5,485 bases of DNA from Kocuria sp. GTDB lineage: Bacteria > Actinomycetota > Actinomycetes > Actinomycetales > Micrococcaceae. Location: contig JAKDKI010000171.1 of the NCBI GenBank assembly GCA_030453435.1, forward strand, positions 1 through 5,485, given 5' to 3'. The position numbers were made by a program, and so were the translations under genes. Within the stretch, counting starts at the first letter, position 1, and the number at the start of each line of letters is the position of its first letter. Below the pieces are notes generated by a model that made no database searches, was not told the origin of the DNA, and saw only the letters and a program-made list of their open reading frames with translations. Positions 1 to 5,485 of the stretch are shown here, piece by piece.

Positions 1-158
1 CATCTGGGGCACCCCGCTACGTGCTGGAGGGTTGCCGCCCGGTTAGCCAGAGCTTTACACCGGGACTCATGATCCTTGTTGCGAGAGACATTAGCACAGA
101 GTTTTGGCGGTGCAAGTCACATCCCGGAAACGGAACGGGTCAGTCCGTGCTGTTTCTC

Positions 159-175
159 CGCGCCATGTTGGCGCG
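159..175. repeat. Perfect 6-bp GC hairpin in the 3' flank of the first SDR gene
   Basis: CGCGCC at 159-164 and GGCGCG at 170-175 are exact reverse complements around the 5-base loop ATGTT. Neither strand has a T-run straight after the stem, so it is a poor intrinsic terminator on its own. It lies next to the hairpin at 179-201, and together they could stabilise or end the minus-strand SDR transcript. Such a short GC palindrome can also occur by chance in GC-rich DNA. Confidence 0.35.
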
Positions 176-178
176 TTC

Positions 179-203
179 AAGACTCGTCTCCCAGACGTCT
201 TTT
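179..203. terminator. Possible terminator hairpin beyond the first SDR gene
   Basis: AAGAC at 179-183 pairs with GTCTT at 197-201, and GTCT at 186-189 pairs with AGAC at 193-196. This leaves a TC bulge and a CCC loop. On the plus strand the stem runs into a short T-run (200-203), which would suit a gene arriving from the left. On the minus strand the stem begins 9 bases beyond the SDR stop codon, which is a good place for a terminator, but no T-run follows. The call rests on position and fold only. Confidence 0.3.
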
Positions 204-209
204 CGCAGG

Positions 210-1100
210 TCAGGGGGAATAACTCAAAGGTGAGCTCTTGCGTGGTTTTCGGGCTGCGACGTAACAACCCATGAGCGGTTCCGCCTCCGGTGAGGTGGCC
301 AGCCACGCGAGATTCTCGGCCGAGATCTTGACCGAATTGGCACCCGGAAGTCGAGCAATCAGTGGCGCGGCCACTGCATAAATCCTCTGCACAATGTTCG
401 GGTAATTGCAGGCCAAGCCGGTGGCCGGCATGAGGCCGGGGTCAAAACTCGCGGCCCGGATACCACGAGCGGCCCAGGACTCGTCGACCTCGTAGGCCAT
501 GGCGATGCACGCCAGTTTGGAGGTCGAGTAGCGCACCAGGCCGTTGTCCTTGGCATGGGGCGCGGGTTCCGTGGGCGACAGAAGTTCGTCCATGTTCGAC
601 CAGCGCGCACCCGGAAAGCCGAAGGCTCGGAGGCCACCGCGATGAGTTTCGCTGCCCAGCGTGATGACCCTGGAACCGGGAGCCATGTGGCTCAGTAGAG
701 GGTCGAGCAGAGCGACGTGGCCCAGCACATTGGTGGCCATGGTCAGCTCGAACTGATCCGCGGAGCGCTGCAACCGATCGAATGTCTGAACCCCCGCGTT
801 GCAAATGATGGCGCGGGGGATCACACCGTCCTCGATGAGCCCGTCCGTGAAAGATTTCACGGTGGCAAGGTTCGCGAGGTCCAGTCGCCGGACGGCTACG
901 CGGACGCCGCTCCGCAAAAGAGCTGCCGCCACTTCTTGACCTTTAGCCATGTTCCGAACTGCCAGAATCAGAGGGATTCCCTGCTTCGCCATGGCCCGGG
1001 CTGTTGCGAGGCCCAGCCCCGACGTAGCCCCGGTGATCACCACGGGAGCGGTATGGGTTGCAGGCAGATCGACAGAGGCAGGGGGCTGCTCGGGGGACAT
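210..1100 (-). CDS. Short-chain dehydrogenase, retinol-dehydrogenase / protochlorophyllide-reductase-like
   Basis: This 296-residue protein is a probable NADP(H)-dependent oxidoreductase of the SDR superfamily, acting in the cytoplasm on an unknown alcohol or carbonyl substrate. The Rossmann nucleotide-binding motif TGATSGLG is at residues 23-30. Arg49 in AVRN sits where NADP-preferring family members carry a basic residue. DLA (74-76), NAG (101-103) and the structural Asn124 follow. The catalytic residues are probably Ser150 (in GSETH), Tyr191 and Lys195 (YSTSK), with PG at 221-222. The gap between Ser150 and Tyr191 is long, as in the retinol dehydrogenase/WW-oxidoreductase-like branch rather than FabG-like enzymes. 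The first 20 residues are a Pro/Ala-rich extension before the fold. The ATG at 1100 has a modest GGAG about 11 bases upstream (1112-1115). It follows the second SDR gene in the same direction with a 120-bp gap, so co-transcription is possible but not shown. The family is clear; the substrate is not. Confidence 0.88.
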   Translation of the reverse strand: MSPEQPPASVDLPATHTAPVVITGATSGLGLATARAMAKQGIPLILAVRNMAKGQEVAAALLRSGVRVAVRRLDLANLATVKSFTDGLIEDGVIPRAIICNAGVQTFDRLQRSADQFELTMATNVLGHVALLDPLLSHMAPGSRVITLGSETHRGGLRAFGFPGARWSNMDELLSPTEPAPHAKDNGLVRYSTSKLACIAMAYEVDESWAARGIRAASFDPGLMPATGLACNYPNIVQRIYAVAAPLIARLPGANSVKISAENLAWLATSPEAEPLMGCYVAARKPRKSSPLSYSP

Positions 1101-1163
1101 GTATCGAGTATCTCCGGTCAGAACCTACGCATCAGCCTCGTGACAGATGTTTCTTGAACATCA

Positions 1164-1195
1164 TCGGTGGCGATCCGGAGACGAGCCGCCACCGA
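1164..1195. repeat. 9-bp inverted repeat between the two SDR genes, possible weak terminator
   Basis: TCGGTGGCG (1164-1172) and CGCCACCGA (1187-1195) are exact reverse complements with a 14-base loop that itself contains the palindrome TCCGGA (1174-1179). On the minus strand it lies 25 bases beyond the stop codon of the FabG-like SDR and before the start of the next SDR. No T-run follows on that strand (it continues TGATGTTC), so full Rho-independent termination is doubtful. Partial attenuation or transcript stabilisation is equally possible. The rest of the 1101-1220 gap shows no gene or clear promoter. Confidence 0.4.
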
Positions 1196-1220
1196 CGGCA
1201 TTCATCGAAGCCAGGAAGGC

Positions 1221-1964
1221 TTAGTAGAGCTTGGTGGCCCCGCCGTCCACGGCGATCGCCTGGCCCGTGATGAAGCGGGCGTCGTCGGAGGCCAGGAAGG
1301 CTACCAGCGGGGCGACATCCTCCTCGGGGTTGCCGAACCGTCCCAATGGGATGTTGCCCAGCGACTTCTGGTACATGTCCGGGAAGGCTTCCTTCCACTG
1401 GGCCACGCCTTCGGTCAGCGCAATGGGCATCACGGCGTTGACACGGATGCTGTCCCCGGCCCACTCGTTGGCGACCACACGGGTGAGACCGCGGATCGCT
1501 TCCTTCGCAGAGGCGTACGCGGCCTGCGTCGGTTGACCACTTACTGCGGAACCGGATCCGAAGTTGATGACCGAACCGCCCTGCTTGGCCAGTTCCGAGT
1601 GTGCGGCCTTCATGAACTGGCGCGTGGCGCGCAGGCCGGTGTTGAAGGACAGTGCCCAGGCATCCTCGTCCAGGTCCAGGAACATGGCTTGCTTGGATGC
1701 GTGCGCGTTGTTGACCAGGGCATCCAGACGCCCGAAGCGTTCGACGGCGGTCCGCACCGCAGCCTGCGCGGTCTCCTCGAGCGAGACGTCACCCGCCACG
1801 AAGACCAGACTCTCGCCCACATCCGACTCGAGCTTTTGGCCGGCTTGTTCATTGATGTCGACAGCCACGACGCTCGCGCCCCGGCGCACCAACACTCGAC
1901 TCAAGGCGCCTCCGATACCGGAGGCGCCACCCGTCACAATGATCACTTTGTCCTGTAGCTGCAT
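1221..1964 (-). CDS. FabG-like classical short-chain dehydrogenase/reductase
   Basis: This 247-residue protein has the usual length and layout of a classical SDR, a cytoplasmic NAD(P)-dependent alcohol dehydrogenase or ketoreductase. TGGASGIG (11-18) binds the dinucleotide. Asp36, at the end of the second strand (AVDIN), favours NAD(H) over NADP(H). GDV (58-60) contacts the adenine, and NNAH (85-88) replaces the common NNAG. Asn108, Ser137, Tyr150 and Lys154 (YASAK) form the probable catalytic tetrad. VNAVMP (175-180) and the C-terminal GQAIAVDGG (234-242) are the usual cofactor-closing and oligomer segments. An in-frame TAA lies two codons before the ATG at 1964, so no earlier start is possible; only a weak AGG precedes it. 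It is divergent from the kinase gene across 58 bp, which must hold both promoters. Family features do not fix the substrate: fatty-acid, sugar, steroid and xenobiotic reductases all share this pattern. Confidence 0.9.
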   Translation of the reverse strand: MQLQDKVIIVTGGASGIGGALSRVLVRRGASVVAVDINEQAGQKLESDVGESLVFVAGDVSLEETAQAAVRTAVERFGRLDALVNNAHASKQAMFLDLDEDAWALSFNTGLRATRQFMKAAHSELAKQGGSVINFGSGSAVSGQPTQAAYASAKEAIRGLTRVVANEWAGDSIRVNAVMPIALTEGVAQWKEAFPDMYQKSLGNIPLGRFGNPEEDVAPLVAFLASDDARFITGQAIAVDGGATKLY

Positions 1965-2022
1965 GAATTAAGCCTAGGGAAAGAGCCTGTGAGCACTGTC
2001 CGAAATGGTGTAGAGAAGAAAT
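1965..2022. promoter_or_regulatory. Divergent intergenic region between the SDR and kinase genes
   Basis: These 58 bases separate two start codons that point away from each other, so the region must hold whatever promoters and ribosome binding sites the two genes use. On the plus side a purine run (GAGAAGAAA, 2013-2021) just before the ATG at 2023 is a weak ribosome binding site. On the minus side only an AGG lies 8 bases before the ATG at 1964. A CCTAGG palindrome sits near 1973. I could not identify convincing -35 and -10 boxes for either direction. Confidence 0.45.
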
Positions 2023-2883
2023 ATGGATCAGTTGCCAGAAGACCTCACTGCCGGCCTCGATGTCACCCGTGTGGATTCGCTGAGCGGTGGTGACACCGCG
2101 GCGGCCTACCGGCTGGAGACTTCCGACGGGCCGGTATTCGCTAAGACCATGCTCGATGCGCCCGCCGGGGTGCTGGAGTTAGAGGCTGCCGGGCTCGAAG
2201 CGCTCCGAGCAGCGGCGCCGTCCGAGTTATCGGTACCCCGCGTGATCCGTGTGACTGAGCACGGGCTGGTCCTGGAGTGGATTGACGAGTCGTACGGGGC
2301 GGGTGGAGCCGCGACCGAGGCGGAATGCGGCAGCGGTCTGGCGCAAATTCACCGAGCGGAGGCGCCGCATTTCGGTGGGCTGGACCCTGACCTGCCGCAG
2401 CGCATCGGCTCGTTCCCCGTGGACCTCTCACCCACGGCTGACTGGGCTGATTTCCTGCTGCACCGCCGGATCGAACCGTTGTTGCGCACGGCTATCGATT
2501 CGAGACGTTTGGACCCGGGAGCCCAGGATCTGTTGGACGAACTTGCGCCGCGTGCTGCTGAACTGGCCGGGCCGGTCGAGCCGCCCAGCCTGCTTCACGG
2601 TGACCTGTGGGCGGGTAACCGTGTGGTCGATTCCAACGGCTACAATTGGTTGATCGACCCGTCCTCGTTCTATGGCCACCGCGAGTACGACCTGGCCATG
2701 ATGCTGCTCTTCGGTGGTTTTGGGGAGGACTGTTTCAGCGCCTATGACGACGTTTATCCCTTGGGGGACGGCTGGCGTGAGCGCGTCCCGTGGTACCAGT
2801 TACCGCCGTTGCTTGTGCACGCGATCCGTTTCGGAGGGGGCTATGGCAACTCGGTGATGCGAGCGCTCAAGCAGCTGCGCTGA
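2023..2883 (+). CDS. Fructosamine / ketosamine-3-kinase family protein
   Basis: This 286-residue protein has the usual length of the bacterial fructosamine kinase family, which belongs to the aminoglycoside-phosphotransferase-like kinase fold. Characterised members phosphorylate the 3-hydroxyl of ketoamines (fructosamines, or ribulosamines in many bacteria) on glycated amines and proteins, making the adduct unstable so that the sugar is lost. It should be cytoplasmic. Visible features are the glycine loop SGGDTAAAYRL (21-31), the ATP-binding Lys41 in VFAK, Glu54 in the ExxGLxxL helix, and the hinge LVLEWI (82-87). The catalytic loop LHGDLWAGN (191-199) carries Asp194 and Asn199, and the metal-binding IDP (211-213) is followed by the family-typical YGHREYDLAMM (217-227). 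All key kinase residues are present. The ATG at 2023 has a weak purine-rich site (GAGAAG) upstream. The gene stands 81 bp before the MarR gene in the same direction. I see no functional reason to place it in the carotenoid unit. A small-molecule kinase of another specificity is possible. Confidence 0.87.
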   Translation: MDQLPEDLTAGLDVTRVDSLSGGDTAAAYRLETSDGPVFAKTMLDAPAGVLELEAAGLEALRAAAPSELSVPRVIRVTEHGLVLEWIDESYGAGGAATEAECGSGLAQIHRAEAPHFGGLDPDLPQRIGSFPVDLSPTADWADFLLHRRIEPLLRTAIDSRRLDPGAQDLLDELAPRAAELAGPVEPPSLLHGDLWAGNRVVDSNGYNWLIDPSSFYGHREYDLAMMLLFGGFGEDCFSAYDDVYPLGDGWRERVPWYQLPPLLVHAIRFGGGYGNSVMRALKQLR

Positions 2884-2923
2884 CGCCGCGAGTTGGACAG
2901 TTCACCGTTTCCTAAAGCATGAT

Positions 2924-2970
2924 GGTTATCAACTTTTCTAACTACTAGAAATTCGAGGTTGTTGATGGCT
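2924..2970 (+). promoter_or_regulatory. Nested inverted repeats upstream of and over the MarR start, candidate operator or RNA switch
   Basis: Two inverted repeats lie in an AT-rich patch. The inner one, TTTCTA-N5-TAGAAA (2935-2951), is perfect, and its 17-bp length suits a MarR dimer. The outer one pairs ATCAAC (2928-2933) with GTTGAT (2961-2966), which includes the first two bases of the ATG at 2965. In RNA the outer stem can extend to ten pairs, three of them G-U (2924-2933 with 2961-2970), enclosing the inner hairpin and the GAGG ribosome binding site (2955-2958). MarR repressors commonly bind palindromes near their own promoters, so autoregulation is the simplest reading. I could not assign -35 and -10 boxes. 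Confidence 0.45.
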
Positions 2971-3492
2971 GAATGGCGGTCTAGGCCCGATTTTGTCAGC
3001 CCTCACAGCCGTGAATTGCGCCGCGTGGTGCGGCTCAACGAGGAAATTGGCTATCAGGTCCGCCGGATCATGGGTCTCAAAGAAACTGATTACGCCGCAA
3101 TGTCCATCTTGATGCGCGAACCCATGGGGCCCTCCGAGCTGGCCCGGGCGCTCCACATCACGAGTGCAGCCGCAACCGCTGTGGTGGACCGACTGGTCCG
3201 AGCGGGTCACGCTGTCCGAGAACCGCATCCCGATGACCGCCGTCGAATGGTTGTCAGAGCCGCTGATGCCTCCCGCGCCAAAACCATGGAGCACGTCTAC
3301 CCCATGATGAGCATGGTCGAAGGTGAGCTGGAGAAGCTGGATAGCGCGGGCCGAGACGCGGTCCTGCAGTTTCTCACGGGGACCGCGTCCCGCCTCGAGT
3401 CCTACCGGGATGAACTCAATGATCGTCCGGTCGAGGAACAGGACACCCTGGGCATCTGGGATACCCAAGGAGCAGGTGATCAGCACTCATGA
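2965..3492 (+). CDS. MarR-family transcriptional regulator, probable carotenoid operon regulator
   Basis: This 175-residue protein is a predicted dimeric winged helix-turn-helix DNA-binding protein. The N-terminal helices (about 12-50) would dimerise. The helix-turn-helix covers GPSELARALHITSAAATAVV (55-74), with the recognition helix near 66-79, and the wing contains the MarR-typical DDRRRMVV (90-97). The C-terminal helices (about 102-150) complete the dimer interface, followed by an acidic, polar tail of about 25 residues. I chose the ATG at 2965 because GAGG (2955-2958) stands 6 bases before it; two TTG codons just upstream are less likely starts. The stop overlaps the crtE start (ATGA, 3489-3492), so the two are probably co-transcribed and translationally coupled. 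In Corynebacterium glutamicum a MarR-type repressor (CrtR) next to crtE controls the carotenoid operon and responds to isoprenoid diphosphates. The same role here is inferred from position. There it is divergent from crtE; here it leads the operon. Confidence 0.9.
   Translation: MAEWRSRPDFVSPHSRELRRVVRLNEEIGYQVRRIMGLKETDYAAMSILMREPMGPSELARALHITSAAATAVVDRLVRAGHAVREPHPDDRRRMVVRAADASRAKTMEHVYPMMSMVEGELEKLDSAGRDAVLQFLTGTASRLESYRDELNDRPVEEQDTLGIWDTQGAGDQHS
3474..3492 (+). promoter_or_regulatory. crtE ribosome binding site and ATGA translational coupling site
   Basis: The crtE start codon (3489-3491) overlaps the MarR stop codon (3490-3492) as ATGA, so ribosomes ending the regulator can restart on crtE. 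AGGTGA (3474-3479) lies 9 bases before the ATG and is the best-placed site. A stronger AAGGAG (3467-3472) lies 16 bases away, which is rather far. Both fall inside the coding sequence for the regulator's C-terminal tail. Confidence 0.6.
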
Positions 3493-4649
3493 CTTCCTCA
3501 CGGCTCACGCATTCTCACCACAGCGACCCCGCATCCCTCCGGAGGGACGGCGCGGTTTCAGATGACCACTCCTGGGATGCTTTCCGGACCGCGGTCATCG
3601 AAGAACTGGATGCCTACTTCGACGGGCTCAAGGACGCGGTCACGCAGAGTCCCGGTTTTCCCGTGCTGCGCTCACGCGTTCGCGATCAGGTCACGGGCGG
3701 CAAACTGCTGCGCCCGCGTCTGACGCACTTGGCCTGGCGTGCATTCGCGGGGCACACCGAACCCATCATGCGGGGCGAGACACGCAATATCCCGGATCCG
3801 GACTGTGTTCGCCTGGCGGCCTCGTTCGAGCTGCTGCACGCGGCACTTCTGGTCCACGATGACGTAGTGGACCGCGATCCGGTGCGGCGCGGGCGCCCCA
3901 CCGTGGGGGAGCTCTACCGCAGGGATGCGCAGAACGCGGGAGCGCCGTCGAACGAGGCGCAGCATCTGGGCGAGGCCGCGGCAATCATCGGCGGAGACCT
4001 GTTGCTGTCGGGCGCCTTGCAGCTGGCCACCACGTGCACCGCTGATCCGGCACGCCTACAGCCGGTAGCGGCCGTGGTGTTCGATGCCGTGACCGCCTCG
4101 GCAGCCGGCGAGCTGGACGATGTGCTGCTGTCGATGCACCGCTACGGCCGCGCTCATCCCGCCGTCCAGGACATCCTCAGCATGGAACGGCTCAAGACCG
4201 CGACCTATTCGTTCGAGGCCCCGCTCAAGGCCGGTGCGTTGCTGGCCGGGGCGGATCAGGACGACGCCGCTCGGCTCGCCCAAGCGGGCTCGCGGATCGG
4301 AGTCGCGTATCAAGTGGTTGACGACATCTTGGGGACCTTCGGTGATGCGCAGATCACGGGCAAATCCACCGAAGCGGACCTGCGCGAAGGTAAGGCCACC
4401 GTGCTCACCGCTCACGGAATGAAAGACCAGCAGGCGCGCCAGGTACTGACTGATTTCGCGGCAGGACGTGTCTCAGTGGGCCAGGTGAAGACGGCTCTTG
4501 CGGAGGCCGGTGCGGAAACCAGTGCGGTGGAACTCGCGACCGATCTGGTTGCCCAGGCCCGGGAAGCTCTGGAGGATCTGCCCTTACCGGACGAGGAGCG
4601 AGCCGAACTCGATGCCATTTGCCACTACGTACTGCACAGGAGGAAGTAA
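3489..4649 (+). CDS. crtE: Geranylgeranyl diphosphate synthase (polyprenyl synthetase family)
   Basis: This 386-residue trans-prenyltransferase should condense isopentenyl diphosphate with allylic diphosphates to geranylgeranyl diphosphate (GGPP), the C20 precursor used by phytoene synthase, in the cytoplasm. The family's substrate-binding GGKLLRPRL is at 70-78. The first aspartate-rich motif, DDVVD (124-128), is followed by RDPVRRGRPT (129-138). The second, DDILGTFGD (278-286), is intact, with KT at 236-237 and the GKST/EGKAT lysines at 291-303. The residues four and five places before the first motif are Leu120 and Ala119, not bulky aromatics, which fits a product longer than C15. The N-terminus has about 25 His/Ser/Asp-rich residues before the fold, so the protein is somewhat long, as in other actinobacterial members. 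It overlaps the MarR gene by 4 bases and abuts crtB with no gap. Other polyprenyl chain lengths cannot be excluded from sequence, but the crtB neighbour strongly favours GGPP for carotenoids. Confidence 0.93.
   Translation: MTSSRLTHSHHSDPASLRRDGAVSDDHSWDAFRTAVIEELDAYFDGLKDAVTQSPGFPVLRSRVRDQVTGGKLLRPRLTHLAWRAFAGHTEPIMRGETRNIPDPDCVRLAASFELLHAALLVHDDVVDRDPVRRGRPTVGELYRRDAQNAGAPSNEAQHLGEAAAIIGGDLLLSGALQLATTCTADPARLQPVAAVVFDAVTASAAGELDDVLLSMHRYGRAHPAVQDILSMERLKTATYSFEAPLKAGALLAGADQDDAARLAQAGSRIGVAYQVVDDILGTFGDAQITGKSTEADLREGKATVLTAHGMKDQQARQVLTDFAAGRVSVGQVKTALAEAGAETSAVELATDLVAQAREALEDLPLPDEERAELDAICHYVLHRRK
4638..4643 (+). promoter_or_regulatory. Strong ribosome binding site for crtB
   Basis: AGGAGG is a full Shine-Dalgarno core inside the last codons of crtE, six bases before the ATG at 4650. 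It fixes the crtB start and suggests crtB is translated at least as well as crtE, whose own site is weaker. The crtE stop TAA (4647-4649) is directly followed by the crtB ATG. Confidence 0.85.
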
Positions 4650-5485
4650 ATGACTCGACTCGTGACGCCTCCCAGTACCCCACTCCCGCTGTACACCCGC
4701 ACCGCCGCCGCTGCCGCCGGGCAGGTTATCGGGCGCTACTCCACGTCCTTCTCGTGGGCTTGCCGCACCCTGCCGCGTCACTGCCGTCGGGACATTGCCA
4801 GCATTTACGCCTTGGTGCGCGTGGCCGACGAAGTGGTGGACGGCACCGCTTCCGCCGCCGGGCTCGCCACGGGTCCCGTGCGGGCGGCCCTCGACGAACT
4901 CGAAGCCGAGGTCGAGCAGGCCCTGGCCAGCGGATTCTCTACTAATTTGGTGGTGCACGCGTTCGCGGACGTCGCGCGCCGTCACGGGTTCGGCAGTGAA
5001 CTGACCGCGCCCTTCTTTGCATCGATGCGCGCGGACCTTGAGGTGGCAGAGCACGACCCGGCCTCGTTGGAGACCTACATTTACGGCTCCGCCGAGGTTG
5101 TAGGTCTGATGTGCCTGGAAGTCTTCATGGATCTCCCCGGAACGCAGGCTGAGACCCCCGAGCAGCGCGAGATGCTGCGCGCCACCGCACGTCGACTGGG
5201 TGCGGCGTTCCAGAAGGTCAACTTCCTGCGCGATCTGGGCGCCGACCATGACCAGTTGGGCCGCACCTACTTCCCGGACACGGACCCCGAGGACTTCGGG
5301 GAGACCGAGAAGAACATGTTGCTGGCCGACCTGCACGCTGATCTCGACGCCGCAGTGCCCGGCATCCTTGCCCTCGACCGGCGCGCTCGCCGCGCGGTGC
5401 TGTTGGCCCACGGACTGTTCCATGAACTGGCCCGCAGGATTGCCGCCGTTCCCGCGGCTGAGCTGACGCAGCAGCGCATCAGCGT
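4650..5485 (+). CDS. crtB: Phytoene synthase, 3' end cut by the window edge
   Basis: The frame is open from the ATG at 4650 to the right edge, giving 278 residues with no stop; family members are usually about 290-320, so only a short C-terminal piece is missing. The enzyme joins two GGPP molecules head-to-head through prephytoene diphosphate to phytoene, the first committed carotenoid step, probably at the membrane surface. Visible motifs are YSTSF (30-34), which starts the squalene/phytoene synthase fold, and the first aspartate motif DEVVD (60-64) in VRVADEVVD. YIYGSAEVVG (143-152) and the second Mg-diphosphate motif QKVNFLRDLGAD (188-199), with Asp195 and Asp199, follow, then GRTYFP (204-209). 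All catalytic residues expected in this part are intact. It follows crtE with no gap and a strong ribosome binding site, so the two form an operon. The intact aspartate motifs and the crtE partner favour phytoene synthase over dehydrosqualene or squalene synthases of the same fold. Confidence 0.93.
   Translation, partial: MTRLVTPPSTPLPLYTRTAAAAAGQVIGRYSTSFSWACRTLPRHCRRDIASIYALVRVADEVVDGTASAAGLATGPVRAALDELEAEVEQALASGFSTNLVVHAFADVARRHGFGSELTAPFFASMRADLEVAEHDPASLETYIYGSAEVVGLMCLEVFMDLPGTQAETPEQREMLRATARRLGAAFQKVNFLRDLGADHDQLGRTYFPDTDPEDFGETEKNMLLADLHADLDAAVPGILALDRRARRAVLLAHGLFHELARRIAAVPAAELTQQRIS

Larger units (their letters stand above)
1..209. other. Non-coding stretch with several small inverted repeats
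   Basis: No convincing gene lies here. One plus-strand frame is open from the left edge to about position 233, but its translation (rich in Arg, Ser and Gly, with no motif) resembles no family I know and it has no clear ribosome binding site. The stretch holds several short inverted repeats: ACGGA/TCCGT around 130-148, a perfect 6-bp stem at 159-175, and an imperfect stem at 179-201. It follows the 3' end of the minus-strand SDR gene, so it is most simply its 3' flank. I saw no tRNA fold and no recognisable riboswitch. A CAT at positions 1-3 could be a minus-strand start codon, but nothing beyond the edge is visible to test this. Confidence 0.5.

Noticed and set aside
165..195. GTTCAAGAC near 174-183 resembles a tRNA T-loop
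   Set aside because: No acceptor stem, anticodon arm or D-arm could be built around it; the bases instead form the local hairpins.
3..233. Plus-strand frame open from the left edge, possible tail of a gene
   Set aside because: The translation looks like random GC-rich sequence and runs into the 3' end of the first SDR gene; without the DNA to the left it cannot be supported.
717..1157. Plus-strand open frame of 146 codons opposite the first SDR
   Set aside because: It is antisense to the SDR's Rossmann-fold half and has no motif or convincing ribosome binding site.
1131..1464. Minus-strand frame overlapping the end of the FabG-like SDR and the intergenic gap
   Set aside because: It is an out-of-frame shadow of the SDR, rich in Arg and Gly, with no motif.
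1167..1958. Plus-strand open frame of 263 codons opposite the FabG-like SDR
   Set aside because: It mirrors the codon pattern of an SDR with all its catalytic motifs; the antisense translation shows no family features.
2893..2923. TTGGAC (2893-2898) and CATGAT (2918-2923) as a promoter for the MarR gene
   Set aside because: The spacing of 19 and the poor -10 match make it no better than chance; other pairs in the gap are equally weak, so no promoter is called.
4584..5423. Minus-strand open frame of 279 codons opposite crtB and the end of crtE
   Set aside because: It lies wholly antisense to a clear phytoene synthase gene, its translation has no recognisable domain, and long antisense frames are common in GC-rich coding DNA.

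Overview
The window is GC-rich and densely packed, with strong ribosome binding sites on some genes, stop/start overlaps, and the protein families expected of an actinobacterium. The gene order MarR regulator - GGPP synthase - phytoene synthase fits a pigmented member of the Micrococcales or a related group (Arthrobacter-, Brevibacterium- or Corynebacterium-like). This placement is inferred from protein character and gene order; no rRNA or other taxonomic marker is present.

Layout: (1) Positions 1-209 hold no gene I can support, only several small inverted repeats downstream of the first gene. (2) Positions 210-1100 and 1221-1964, both on the minus strand, encode two short-chain dehydrogenases/reductases (SDRs) of different subfamilies: a retinol-dehydrogenase/protochlorophyllide-reductase-like SDR and a FabG-like classical SDR. 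They are separated by 120 bp that contains a 9-bp hairpin. (3) A 58-bp divergent gap separates the second SDR from a plus-strand fructosamine/ketosamine-3-kinase family protein (2023-2883). (4) After an 81-bp gap, part of it AT-rich and carrying inverted repeats, comes a plus-strand block: MarR-family regulator (2965-3492), crtE (3489-4649) and crtB (4650 to the right edge, incomplete).

The last three genes form a coherent unit for early carotenoid synthesis. CrtE makes geranylgeranyl diphosphate and CrtB condenses two of these to phytoene. The MarR protein is encoded first in the same transcriptional direction and is joined to crtE by an ATGA stop/start overlap, so it is probably the local regulator of the pathway and of itself. 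Desaturase and later carotenoid genes probably lie beyond the right edge, but this cannot be seen. The kinase (protein deglycation) and the two SDRs have no evident link to carotenoid synthesis.

I found no mobile element, CRISPR array, tRNA or rRNA, and no clear sign of an undescribed system. The most interesting non-coding signal is the nested inverted repeat in front of the MarR gene, which could be an operator, an RNA fold that covers the start codon, or both.
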